DNA of 64,000 nt from Morella rubra (taxonomy: Eukaryota > Streptophyta > Magnoliopsida > Fagales > Myricaceae), in the NCBI GenBank assembly GCA_003952965.2, contig CM025855.1:15494286-15558285 (forward strand), given 5' to 3'. The stretch's first letter is position 1. The number at the start of each line of letters is the position of its first letter. A program made the position numbers and the translations under genes. Positions 26,771 through 37,500 of this stretch are shown piece by piece. Under the pieces are notes generated by a model. It ran no database searches, was not told the DNA's origin, and saw only the letters and a list, made by a program, of their open reading frames with translations.

Positions 26771-27067
26771 CTCCATAAAAGAGACATAAGTATGCATGAT
26801 ATCAGACAAGGCCAGTTCTATCTTTAAAGTTATGCCCCCCACTTCGTGGTGAGAAAAAAGACATGTTGATTTTCCTAGTAGTTCATATCTTCCTTGTAAT
26901 CCGAATTTAACTTTTCCTCTTCCAGCTGGCCAACTCATACCTAATTCTAAGTCTTGTTTTAACTCAGCAACTTCCACCCCCTCATACCCATCAGATGATG
27001 CCACAGTTCTCATACCTAATTCCGGATGGTATGATGTGTTATCATATTCCCAAGAGCTTTGTAGCGA
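26771..27067 (-). CDS. Orphan coding exon, 99 codons, family not recognised
   Basis: Open in one frame for exactly 99 codons between an AG acceptor (27069-27068) and a strong donor (GGAG/gtatgta, exon end 26771), phase 0 at both ends. The translation starts SLQSSWEYDNTSYHPELGM, continues EGVEVAELKQDLELGMSWPA and ends HEVGGITLKIELALSDIMHT followed by YVSFME. The composition is that of a globular, mixed alpha/beta protein. No neighbouring exon of the same gene was found on the minus strand, so it is either an exon of a gene with long introns or a fragment captured with the shuffled segments around it. Within the minus strand it lies against the direction of the CNGC genes. I do not recognise the family. 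Confidence 0.5.
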
Positions 27068-28014
27068 CTAATTTTTCTATTGTTGGAGCACACTTGTTTT
27101 CTGAGGCTGTCAAGCATGAAGGGTGGCAAGACACTGAGGATTTATAGTTTAATTTCCTCATGAAAAATGGATAAGGTGAATCCTACCGGTTTGATGTGTA
27201 TTTGATATTCATTGTATCTCTCTCACATAATTGCAGTACATCGATATAGAGATGAGTCGTAATCCTTCATCCTAACTTAAATTAATGTTTGCTTTTTCAC
27301 GATGGCCAAGAATTTCGGTGCTGACAATATTTTTATCAAGGCATTAGCCTTAAGTCGTTCTTTTAACGTTCTGGTGGGTTCGGAAGTAAAATGTATGGAA
27401 TTAATCTCTGGCATGCATTCTTTTGTGTACCCTTACGTCGGTTGAGGTCCCACGTGTCTTGGCCAATTATTGTCGTATTTAAGCAAATAAAAAAGCAAAA
27501 CAAATGTTAAAAACGTTTCTCAAACTTCAATTATTGTTCAATACTTTAGGAAACATTGAAATTAGAATGGTCTTGATCAATGTAAGAGTACGTTTGCAAG
27601 CCTTAAAATTTCGAATAATTTAAGAAATGTTGTAAAAATTGAGTAGATTAGAATTTTATTGGTTTTTGTGAGAAAGTAATATAAAATATTGTGGTAGCTT
27701 TGACCAATAATTGAAGTATTAACTAATAGATGAGATTAGTAAAAATAGGTAAAAAGAGAAATTAATTGTATTTTTAGAATTAGCAGCAAAGTAGTATTGG
27801 TTGATATAATTATTAGGAACAAATGAATCAACTAAAGTAAATATTGGACAAAAATTATTGCTTTTTTGTAAAACAAAAAAAAATGTTGTGAAAAAATTGT
27901 TGCACTTAAACAATGTTTGCATGTGGATTTTGTTAAAAATTTCATTTTTTTTCGTGATTTAGAGTTTTGCGGATCGTTTAGTAAGTATCTGTGTGGGCAT
28001 AGGATAACTGGAAG
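27068..28014. other. AT-rich spacer
   Basis: Contains the weakly matching duplicate at 27455-27565 and otherwise AT-rich sequence. No exon is recognised. Confidence 0.35.
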
Positions 28015-28306
28015 AGTTGCCTCTATATATTTATGACTCGCGTCTACATCTCCATTGCATCTACATATATACAGCGTTAAAATCTTCGACAAAACCAATC
28101 TTTGCCCGTCTGTATTTTGTCCAAATCCCAAACTATCCTAGGGGCAGGTTTAGGTCAGCAGATAATTCTTTTAGCGGCTTAAACTTTTTCATGTGCACAG
28201 GTGGTGTCGTGTGTGGCTGAGACGATTGGACACGAGATATGGGTGACAATGCGATTGGCCGAAGAGCAGTACTGTGACAAACGGCGCAGGGGCGGATACA
28301 GGGGTG
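28015..28306 (+). repeat. Duplicated CNGC-flank segments
   Basis: 28015-28140 matches 20590-20740 and 29510-29610. 28195-28306 matches 25978-26085. The order of segments differs from the other copies, so these are rearranged rather than simple tandem duplicates. Confidence 0.7.
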
Positions 28307-29319
28307 GGTGGGAGCCACCACCACCCCAAAATTTCAAAAAAGCCCATGGCAACCATCCCAAAGCTGAATTTTTTTCACAAAATTACAGTTTCACCCCTTT
28401 AAACTTCGAAAAATAAAAAATAAAAAAATCCCCGCACCCATCTCAAAAACTGATTTTTTTTTTTTTTTTTTTTTGCCCCCCCCCCCTAAACTTCAAAAAA
28501 CCCAACAAATCTTATGTTCGGCAACCTTTAAGAAATTATCTTAATTTCTAACAAATCTTTTTACACCTAAATAAGATAATAAATAAGATTTTTTCTTTCT
28601 CTTTAAACTTAAAACTAAAAGATTGTGTCTTAGGATTTCCAACCATTCTAAATCACAACCAAATGACAATATAAATCATTATATATTTTTTCAAATTTTT
28701 AAAAGATAAGAATTATACAATTAGACGCAAAATTCTCACAAATAATATGATAAAATGATAGGTACTGCGTAATGACTTTGTCTTATCTTTATCTCTACAA
28801 TTAGCTCTCATTATTTACTATAGTTTCTTTTATCCTTGAAATCACCATTAAACCATTTCAACTAAAAAATGTTGTATTCAAAATTATCATTTCAATAGAA
28901 AAAATCAATGAGCTAAAATCACTATTTTAACGAAGATGTATTGAGTGCGTAATTCAGAAATAAAGAATAGTATACACTATTATATAATTTATGATTTTCA
29001 TGAGACATAGTCCTTAGGTCAATAAGTATGTTCATGTTTTTTAATATATTTTTTTTTATCTTAAGAATTATTATTATTATATAACAAAATATATAATTAA
29101 AAATAAAAATATTGAATCATTAAAATATTCAACTCTTTATACAAATTTCTCATCCGGCCACGGATGTTGAGATGTGTTTGATTGTTAAAATTTTAGATCT
29201 TAAAAATAATGAAAAAGTAAAAAAAATTATGATTTAAATAAATTTTTTATATTTATTTAAAATAAAAATAAATAATTTAATGGAGAAAGAGAACGCTGGG
29301 ACCCAAACTCTATGGGCAG
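28307..29319. other. AT-rich spacer with homopolymers
   Basis: Starts with GGATACAGGGGTGGGTGGG and CCACCACC words, followed by a T20-type run and a C run (28457-28490). The start resembles the end of a hAT-like element, but no matching second end is convincing. No coding sequence is seen. Confidence 0.3.
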
Positions 29320-30080
29320 ATACCATCGCTACTCTTGGCCAATTGTCGTATTGAAGGAAAGAAAAAAAAAAAAATAAAAGTGGAAAACGTTGCTCAAACT
29401 TCAATTATTGTTCTACTGTTGTCAGAAGAAATAAACTAGAGCTGTCGGAGGAGACTTGACTTTGAGAATGGATAAGGTCAATGGTGTACAGTAGTCTAGT
29501 AAGAACAGTTGCCTTTTTTTTTTATGACTTGCATCTACATTTCCATTGCATCTACGACAGAGTCTTAAAATCCTACCACAAATCTAATCTTTAGCCGTGG
29601 CCCGTCTGGATTTTGTCCAAATCCCAATGAGCTTCCTTGCGTGCTCGAGTTTATCAGGTTCAAAGCACTGTCATGTAATTACACATTCCCTTTCTCTCTA
29701 AGCTGATACATATATATTTGAAAGTATATGCCCGGCATGTTTTCTTGGTCTGGGTACGGTTTTTCTTGAGTTTTTTTTATGGTAATTTTACAAACAGCTA
29801 GCTCTTCCTCTTGATGATCACGTCTTAAGCTGCACCCCTGTAGGTGAAATAGCTTCCTGTTGCTTCTGCCATGAAACATGTTGTTTGTCTAATCCGTTTT
29901 CCATTTTTAGTAGGAATCGAAATTCAGATTGTCATCAGAAGAAGTTCTTGGGGTCCACAAAGAGTTTGCAGGTTGATTCTTTGTTTCCGACGTTAAACAT
30001 TTGACAAGTTTCAGTGATGATGGCCGTTAACATTTGTCAGCGTCGGCAGCACAATGGCGAGAAGTCAGTATCTTGTTTCT
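29320..30080 (+). repeat. 5' flank of CNGC copy 3, fullest copy of the duplicated segments
   Basis: Carries in order the segments found singly at 26105, 20590/28015 and 26310. It ends at GCAGCACAATGGCGAGAAG (ATG at 30055), where related copies at 20920 and 26630 have no usable ATG context. Whether this ATG belongs to a first CNGC exon is unproven: the phase needed at 31570 does not follow simply from it. Confidence 0.6.
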
Positions 30081-31200
30081 TCTCTTCTTCTTCCTCCTCC
30101 TCCTTCATTACATACTAATTAAGGTATCTATGTACCATGCTGGGTTTGGCATCTTTGGCGCATGCCTAATTGCCCAAGGCCTCCGAGGAGCCGGGGCTCC
30201 CCAAAAATGCAAACTGATTTTTTGCTCTGCAAGAAAGGAAAAAACAAACAGAGAAAGAAACAGTAGCAGAAAGTATTAAAAAAAAAAAAAAACTTTATGC
30301 TTTGAAAAAAAAAATAGAGAAGGTGCAAGGAAAAAAAGGGTTGTCATACTTGATTTACCACATTTGAAAGAATTCATTATTTTTTTTTTGCATGATACTT
30401 ATTATAGTATTACCTTGATATTAGGAAGACCTTACTTTAAAGGCATAATTACTGATACAGACTTGTGGTATTAATTTCTAACAAATCAGTATATATGTAC
30501 AATTTTGAATGAATAGGTCTCCATGGTTCACTTTTTAGACATATAGGTTATTGCAACTATTAAACATAAGCCCACTAACGGGGACAAGGTCCAATATAGG
30601 TTATCCAATTTTGACAGTAGATATCCTGACCCAAATTTCATATTGGTCTTTTGTTAATAAATTGACTTTCGATGGACGAGATGACTCATATAACTGAAAA
30701 ATAAACCACAATGACTGATCTATCCACAATTGTACCCTAAAAGTCAATACCACAGAGACCGTATCGGTAATTAAACATACTTTAAATATTTGGGTGGTAT
30801 CTCGGTTCATATCGAGCCACTCCAACAGATGAGGGAGGGGTTTCTCTCTTGGGGTAAGATTCGGTTATAAAAAGACAAATTCTAAATTTTTTTAAGCACT
30901 GGTTATAATTTAAAGAAATAAATCTAATGGTTCAAAACTGGCTACATCATTTAATGAGAATGAGTTATCACCAAGTAAATCCAATTTTATTTCACCTCAT
31001 TAAATAAGGCATGACTAAATTCATGACAGTTAGATTTGTTTTTTTTATTAAATCTTGATCACTGGTACTTTTAAGAATTTAAAATAATCTCTCTTAGAAC
31101 TGAATGTATTTCTGTCTCTAAGCACCTATGTTTTGGGATACAAAAGAAGCTCCATATGATCCCAGTATTATGAGCTTGATAGGGAGAAGAAAAATACCTA
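30081..31200. other. Spacer or 5' intron of CNGC copy 3
   Basis: AT-rich with A and T runs. No coding exon is recognised, although a first small CNGC exon may lie here. Confidence 0.35.
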
Positions 31201-31525
31201 GGGCATGTCGTGTTGTGAAAAATCGTAGGATTTTAAAAAAGTTGTGAATATTTATGTTAAATAGTGTTTTATAGGTGTTTGTGTAAAGTGGAAAGAGAAA
31301 TGATTTGATGTAATTATTTAATAAAAAAGTATTGAAATTTTGTGAAAAAATATAGAGAGAGAAGATTTGTTATAATTTTTTTAAAAAAATGTATTGAAGT
31401 TTGTGTAAAAAGTTGTTGGAGATTGTGTAAATGTATTGGTGTTTGTGTTTAAATTCTTAAGATGTTTGGTGATAATTTTATTAATGGATTTGAATCTTAG
31501 GAAAAAGTTGAACACGAACATGCCC
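31201..31525. mobile_element. Tourist-like MITE, 325 bases, TSD CTA
   Basis: The left end GGGCATGTCGTGT and the right end (reverse complement GGGCATGTTCGTGT) are flanked by the trinucleotide CTA on both sides (31198-31200 and 31526-31528). A 3-base target duplication and GGGC ends fit PIF/Harbinger-type MITEs. The interior is non-coding and has internal repeats of TTGTGTAAA words. It ends 44 bases before the first recognised CNGC copy 3 exon. Confidence 0.7.
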
Positions 31526-31569
31526 CTAGTTTCATTAACCCGATTCCTTGTTTGTTACATTGTGTTCAG

Positions 31570-34500
31570 GAATCAGGAATTAGATCCTGAGAGTCAAGTT
31601 GGCAGAAGTGATAGATCAGCAAAGAAAAAAACTTATGCAAAGATGGTCATTTGGATTGATTGGATTTTACTAATATCCTCTGTGATTGGAGTATCACTGG
31701 ACCCCTTATTCTTTCAGAGTCCTGTGATCAAGGAAGATAAAAAGTGCCTATCTTTTGATAAAAGATTATATATCACAGCTATTTGTGTCAGATCGGTCAC
31801 GGATTTGATTTACATTGCAAATACGATTTTGGCAATATCAGAGACCTCTCGCAAACCTATACGTGAAAATGAGATGAGTGCCGTGTCTAAAGACGCTAAT
31901 CGGCCAAAAGCAGAGAAAACTGGGGGAGTTGCTGACGCTGAAGGGCCAAAAGCAAAGAAAACTGCGGGAGTTGCAGCAGTTGCTGACGCTAAAGGGCGAA
32001 AAGCAGAGAAAACTGCGGCAGTACTCAAAGCCGCTTTGCGAAAAGCAAGGATGCAGTGGAGGCGGTGGAACTTTCTACTCGTTGACATTCTTGCCGTTCT
32101 TCCTCTTCCACTGGTAAGTGAGACTTTCTAATTTCGAAGGCATCCAATGCAAGTATATATAAGTTGTATTATGGTAAAATACCACTCTGGCATAATATTG
32201 CATCTAAATTATCGTTATACCCTACCACTGCAGAATGTATACCCTATATGATCTGGTACTGATTACAATCTATATATGATCAGGTACTGATTACACTCAT
32301 TTTTTCGAAAGAATGGGAGCCGAAATTTCTGGATGAGAGGGGGTTCTTGAACGCTGCTCTTCTGTTCCAATATGTGCCAAGGATTCTTCGGATCTATCTA
32401 ACATGGATAAAACTTATCAGAACGGACGACATTTTTGTCATGGCAGTAGGGATTAAAGCTGGATTCAATTTCTTCCTATATATAATCTCCAGTCAAGTAA
32501 GTTCGTTTTTGACTTCCATATTCCCATCTTACAGTTTTTTGTGTTTCTGGTTCCGAGTTTTCTAGAAAAGTGTGACGTTTCACTGTTTTGTTGGATTTGC
32601 CTATAAAGTTCTGAGCTTTAAAATGACTCAGCTAGCCTTGATAAATCATGAGGATCGATGTATATCGTTAATCCACCTATAATTTACTTCGCTTAAGAAA
32701 CTTGTTAAAGAACAAGAAGCTTGGGCAATCGAATCATCTTTTTGAGAGTCCTTCCCTTTCAAGAAGTAAAACAATTAATTGGATCAATAAAATCCAGTTC
32801 CCGTCCTTTTATAGGAGAATGAGGCAATCACAAAATGTAATAATTATAAATTTATACTAATCCTAATTACACAAATCTTTAAAATACCTATATATCCCTA
32901 AATTTGAATCTTCAAATAAACAATTGCATCCGTGTTTGTTTTTAGGAGCAATTCTAATGGTATAAATAGTGCTTGAACTCATCCTCATAAATATCAGAGT
33001 ATTATAAACTCGATCATCTTGTTTACTTAATGATTCCAAGAATTTTCTGCGCAAATTATCTTTACATGATGTGATTTAGCTCATAGTTCAAAAACAAAAA
33101 CTAGAATTTTGGAATGAAATCCCATATATTTTAGTCAAATCTGTATTGTTAAGATGTGTATATTTTTATTGTTAAGATGTGTATATTTTTATTGTTAATA
33201 TGTGTATATTTGCCCAAGATCTAGACATTAACCACAGGGTTGCTGATCAGTATATAGCTCCTTTGTATACTAAGGTTGTATGCTTGCAAATTACAAATTT
33301 TTCATTAAGCAAACGTAAATGTAGGAAAAAAATTTGGCAACAAAATTTTCACAAACATTTTTAAGTTGACATTTTTATCCCTAAATTTTGCTTATATTTT
33401 GACAATATTGCTCTCATTTTTTTTTCCATTATATTAAAAAAAAAACTTCTCAATCATCTCTATTCACAATCTCTCTCTCCATCAAATCATCTCTATCAAT
33501 CAAAATAATTATAAAAAAATTAATGAGATAAATACACTTTGTACTCTCTAACTTTATAGGTCTTTATACTTCGCACCATCTCTTAAAATTTTCCATCAAT
33601 TTGGACATAAATTTATTTTTTGGTTTCAAAAATTACAATTTTACCTTTATAAAATGGTCACTGCCAAAAAAAATATGGGCACAAAATTGCCATTTCACAC
33701 GTCAAAAAATCATTTTCCGTCTAAATTAACCGAAAAGTTTAAGGAATGGTGCAAAGTATCTATAATCAATAGTTGGTGGGTGCAATGTGACAAAAATAAT
33801 AGAATATGATGCAAAGTGTCAAAACCTCTACAGTTAGAAGGTGCAAAATGTATTACATCATCCTTTCCCCTCATTTTTCACAAACTCCAATAAAATTTTA
33901 AAAATTTTCCGATATCCAGCCAAACATATTACAAAATTTTAGCTATTTTTTCACAAACTCCCATAAAACTCCAATCTCCCTAAATGTTCATGCTACATCT
34001 AAAATTTTCAGTTTGCAAACATGACCCAATTAGCTAGAGCACACAAGTTTTTAAGAGAATATTCAAACATCCAATGCGTGGTCGAGCATATTATCTAAGA
34101 GAATATCTAAATGACCATCTACCCAAAAGTTTTAAAGTTACTACTAATATTTTTTAAAAGAATATATAAATGCCATCACTACAAGAAAATAGGTTTTGGG
34201 TGTCAAAATTTTTTATCACCTAAAGTTAAAAATTTGTCAGCAAAAGTTATTGGTGTCAAAAGAATTTTGACACCAGATTTGATAGAAGAAGCGTGTCACG
34301 CTTGTTTTTGGGTGACAATTTGTGAAGTTCCTCAGGAAATAGTGTCCAGACACTAACTCAGACGGTTCGGATGGTTTTCATTTTGTGTGACATTTATAAA
34401 TATGTCACGAATTCCTTTTTTTTTTGTTCGCATGTCCTGTTCAAACGTCAATGTATTACATGAAAAAATCAATTTTTTTATTGAAACGTGCAAACGTCTC

Positions 34501-37500
34501 TAATACAGGTTCACACGAAGTAAATTTTTGTGTCAAAATGTAAATTTTGTAAGTAGATTTATCTTTCGCACGCTAATAAACCACGTGTGGACGCTTGTTT
34601 TTCTCTTAAGAAAAAAGAAATTGCCAGGAATTATATGTGCGAACGAATCTAGAATGTGCGGACATTGCTTAAATAAGATGGTGGAGTTGAGTTCGAACGT
34701 TATGCTATAGTAACCTGCGCATACGTTTATTTATTACGCGTGGATGAATAACATATCAGGTGGACGTCCAGACTTTATTAATGCGTCCAGATCGGTCTAA
34801 ATTATAAGACGAAATCTTCAAATTTAATTTATTTAATTATGCATTTAAAATTAAATTAGAAATGAATATGAAGACAGAATATTAAATATACGACAAAAAT
34901 TAATAATGGTCTACAAATATCTAACCGACATAATAATAAATAAAATACATAATCAAAATCAGGTACATAATATAAAATACCAAACGAAAAACATAATCAT
35001 AAAGTCTAGTACAAGCTGAAACCTAACAAAGTATACGTAGATAATAGCGAAAATACATAAACTGCAGACTAGTCTGAATCACAAGCTGGAGACTAAAGAA
35101 AATGTAAGTCAGAGACTAATTTGAATCACGACAACGAGCTGGCTCGTTGAGATCTTGTTCGATGGCGTCACAAACATGCTCCAACCGCTCCTCTATAATA
35201 TCCACCCGTTTGATGAGCATCCGGAGTTGTATAGGAACGATACTGAGAGACTGATACAATTGGGACACGTGTTTTTTCATAGAAGTCAGTTCCATCCACA
35301 TAGCAATCACTTCCTCCCTTAGACCCCTCTCCGTCAGAGAAAAATTATTCTCCAGAATGGTCAAGCGGGTATGGAAATCCTTGTACAACGTATGCATCGG
35401 CTTCACTATTATCCAGATACTCTCCTTCAGCTCAATTACCATAGCGTCCACCCAAGCTGGTTGCTCTGTCTGTGCCCTAGCCTTGGTGATACTTTTTTCG
35501 GAGCGATCCGTGGCTAACCTAACAAAAACCATTCGAACATTATAAAAAACCGATCAATGACTAGATCAACAATACGTACATTACAGATAGTCTAATCTCA
35601 AACTGTTCATAACTTAGACAATTTGGGAATTAACAAAATAAATATTAAATAAACTTTACGCATAACCATTCGGACGGATTAACAACCATCTGTACTGCCA
35701 AAACTAAAAAGAGGTCGTTTCGTGAAGAAACGTCTGCACGCCTGCAAGATGTATGAACGGTTTGAATTGCCCTGAAAATTATTTGGAGAATTACAGTAAA
35801 CGTCCGGATTGCGATTGTCGAAGAATAGATCATTCGACAACCACTCACTCACAAACCCATTTCAATCCTAAAAACAACCATTTTACATCACCATTTTCAC
35901 ACCCAATCAATACTAAACATGTTTCTAAGCTACCCAAGGCATTAAACAATCAACAATCAAGCAAAACAACATATTTTTACTCAAACTCACAAAAATTGTA
36001 AAACACCATACCTCTCAAAGCTTCCAAATAGAAAAGATGTGCTCCAATCCACCCAAAGCTTGAGCAATCTATGCTTGAACCTCCTCCTCAACAATTCAAA
36101 TGACTCTTCAAGAAGAAATCAAAGCTAGGACGAATTGGAAAGGATTTTGGGTGTTTTCGGGAAAGTTGCCGAATGAACACCAATTTCTGGGTTTTGGCCT
36201 CTTAATTCCTCGAAAAACACGTCCAAACAGAAATAAGTGATGTCCGGAAACTGTCCAATGAAAATTTTGGGGTGAAAATTTACTGCCAACAATTTTGTAG
36301 CCGTCCAGACTATTATCCAAAATTTCGACGGTGTCCAGACGTGTACGAATTAAATATAATAAATTGTTCAAACCAGCAAACGACACCATTTTACATCCAA
36401 CTCAATGACGTCGTATTAGAAAATGCACATCCGCATAGGCCAGCAAAACGTGTGGACGCCTCATTTCGAAAGCGCGACACCGTTTTTCATTGAATAAATG
36501 GCGTCGTTTATACAACAACAACCGTCCGAACAGTTAAACAGACGTCTGAACCCTACCTAACTACTTAAATTACATTAAATGTCCTTTTATTAATTACACA
36601 CACTTCAATAATTTTGATACTACATTTTTTAATTATTTATTTCTTATAAATTAATTACTTATATATTTCATCTTAAATTTTAATATAAGATTTTAAGTGT
36701 TACAGTTAATAACATTCTAAGTAACAGATCATGAACATTACATTTGAAGTATTAACATATTCAAACCGTCAAAGGTAAATATTAAACCATAATAAAAAAA
36801 AGATGCATAACAACTATCATAAAACAAAATCAACATAAATATTCAAAATATAAACCTAAAATAAATATCCACGACAAACATAAATATCCAAAAAACATAA
36901 CGTGAAATAAAAATATAAAGAAAGTCCTAATCATGCTATGGACTGGGCTCAGTGGATCCCTCCCCTGTGGACTCGCTCATCTTCCTGAGCTGATCCTCAA
37001 TGGCGCCCAACCTTCTCGACATCACATGCAAGGTGCCAGAGTGGTAGTGAGAAATGGCTGCAATCCCGTCATCTGAGTCTCCATAGAGGTCACACGGGTC
37101 CCCAAGTTGACGCACAACTGATGCGTCGATGAAATAGCAGCCTCAACCATCCCCTTCAAGTTTATCATCTAAGCATCAGCCCAGGTTGGTCACTCCTCCT
37201 ACGCACGATGAGGGGGCTCCTCCACTTGTTGCAACTCTCTAGGAGCAGGAGCCCGCAGTATCTGCTGCTGCCTAAGCTGAGCCTCAAAATTACTCAAAGT
37301 GGTCCAATAGATAGGACCGAGAGGCGCCTTCCTTTCCTCGTCTAGACTATCTGTGTAGCCCATACTATGGAGGAAGTGTGTCAAGAGTAGACTATACGGC
37401 AACGCAGCAACAGAACTGATCTTCATTTCAGACAGAAAAGTCAGGAAGACGTATAGTGGAAAATCTACAATACATTCTCTAGCCACGAACAGCATCAGCT

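Noticed and set aside
28281-29166. Possible hAT (Tip100-like) element starting CAGGGGCGGATACAGG
   Set aside because: A second end at about 29150 is only a weak match and no 8-base target duplication flanks the pair.
30055-30120. ATG GCG AGA AGT as first CNGC exon
   Set aside because: The frame needed to join the exon at 31570 (one base of a codon) does not follow from any good donor here; kept only as a possibility.
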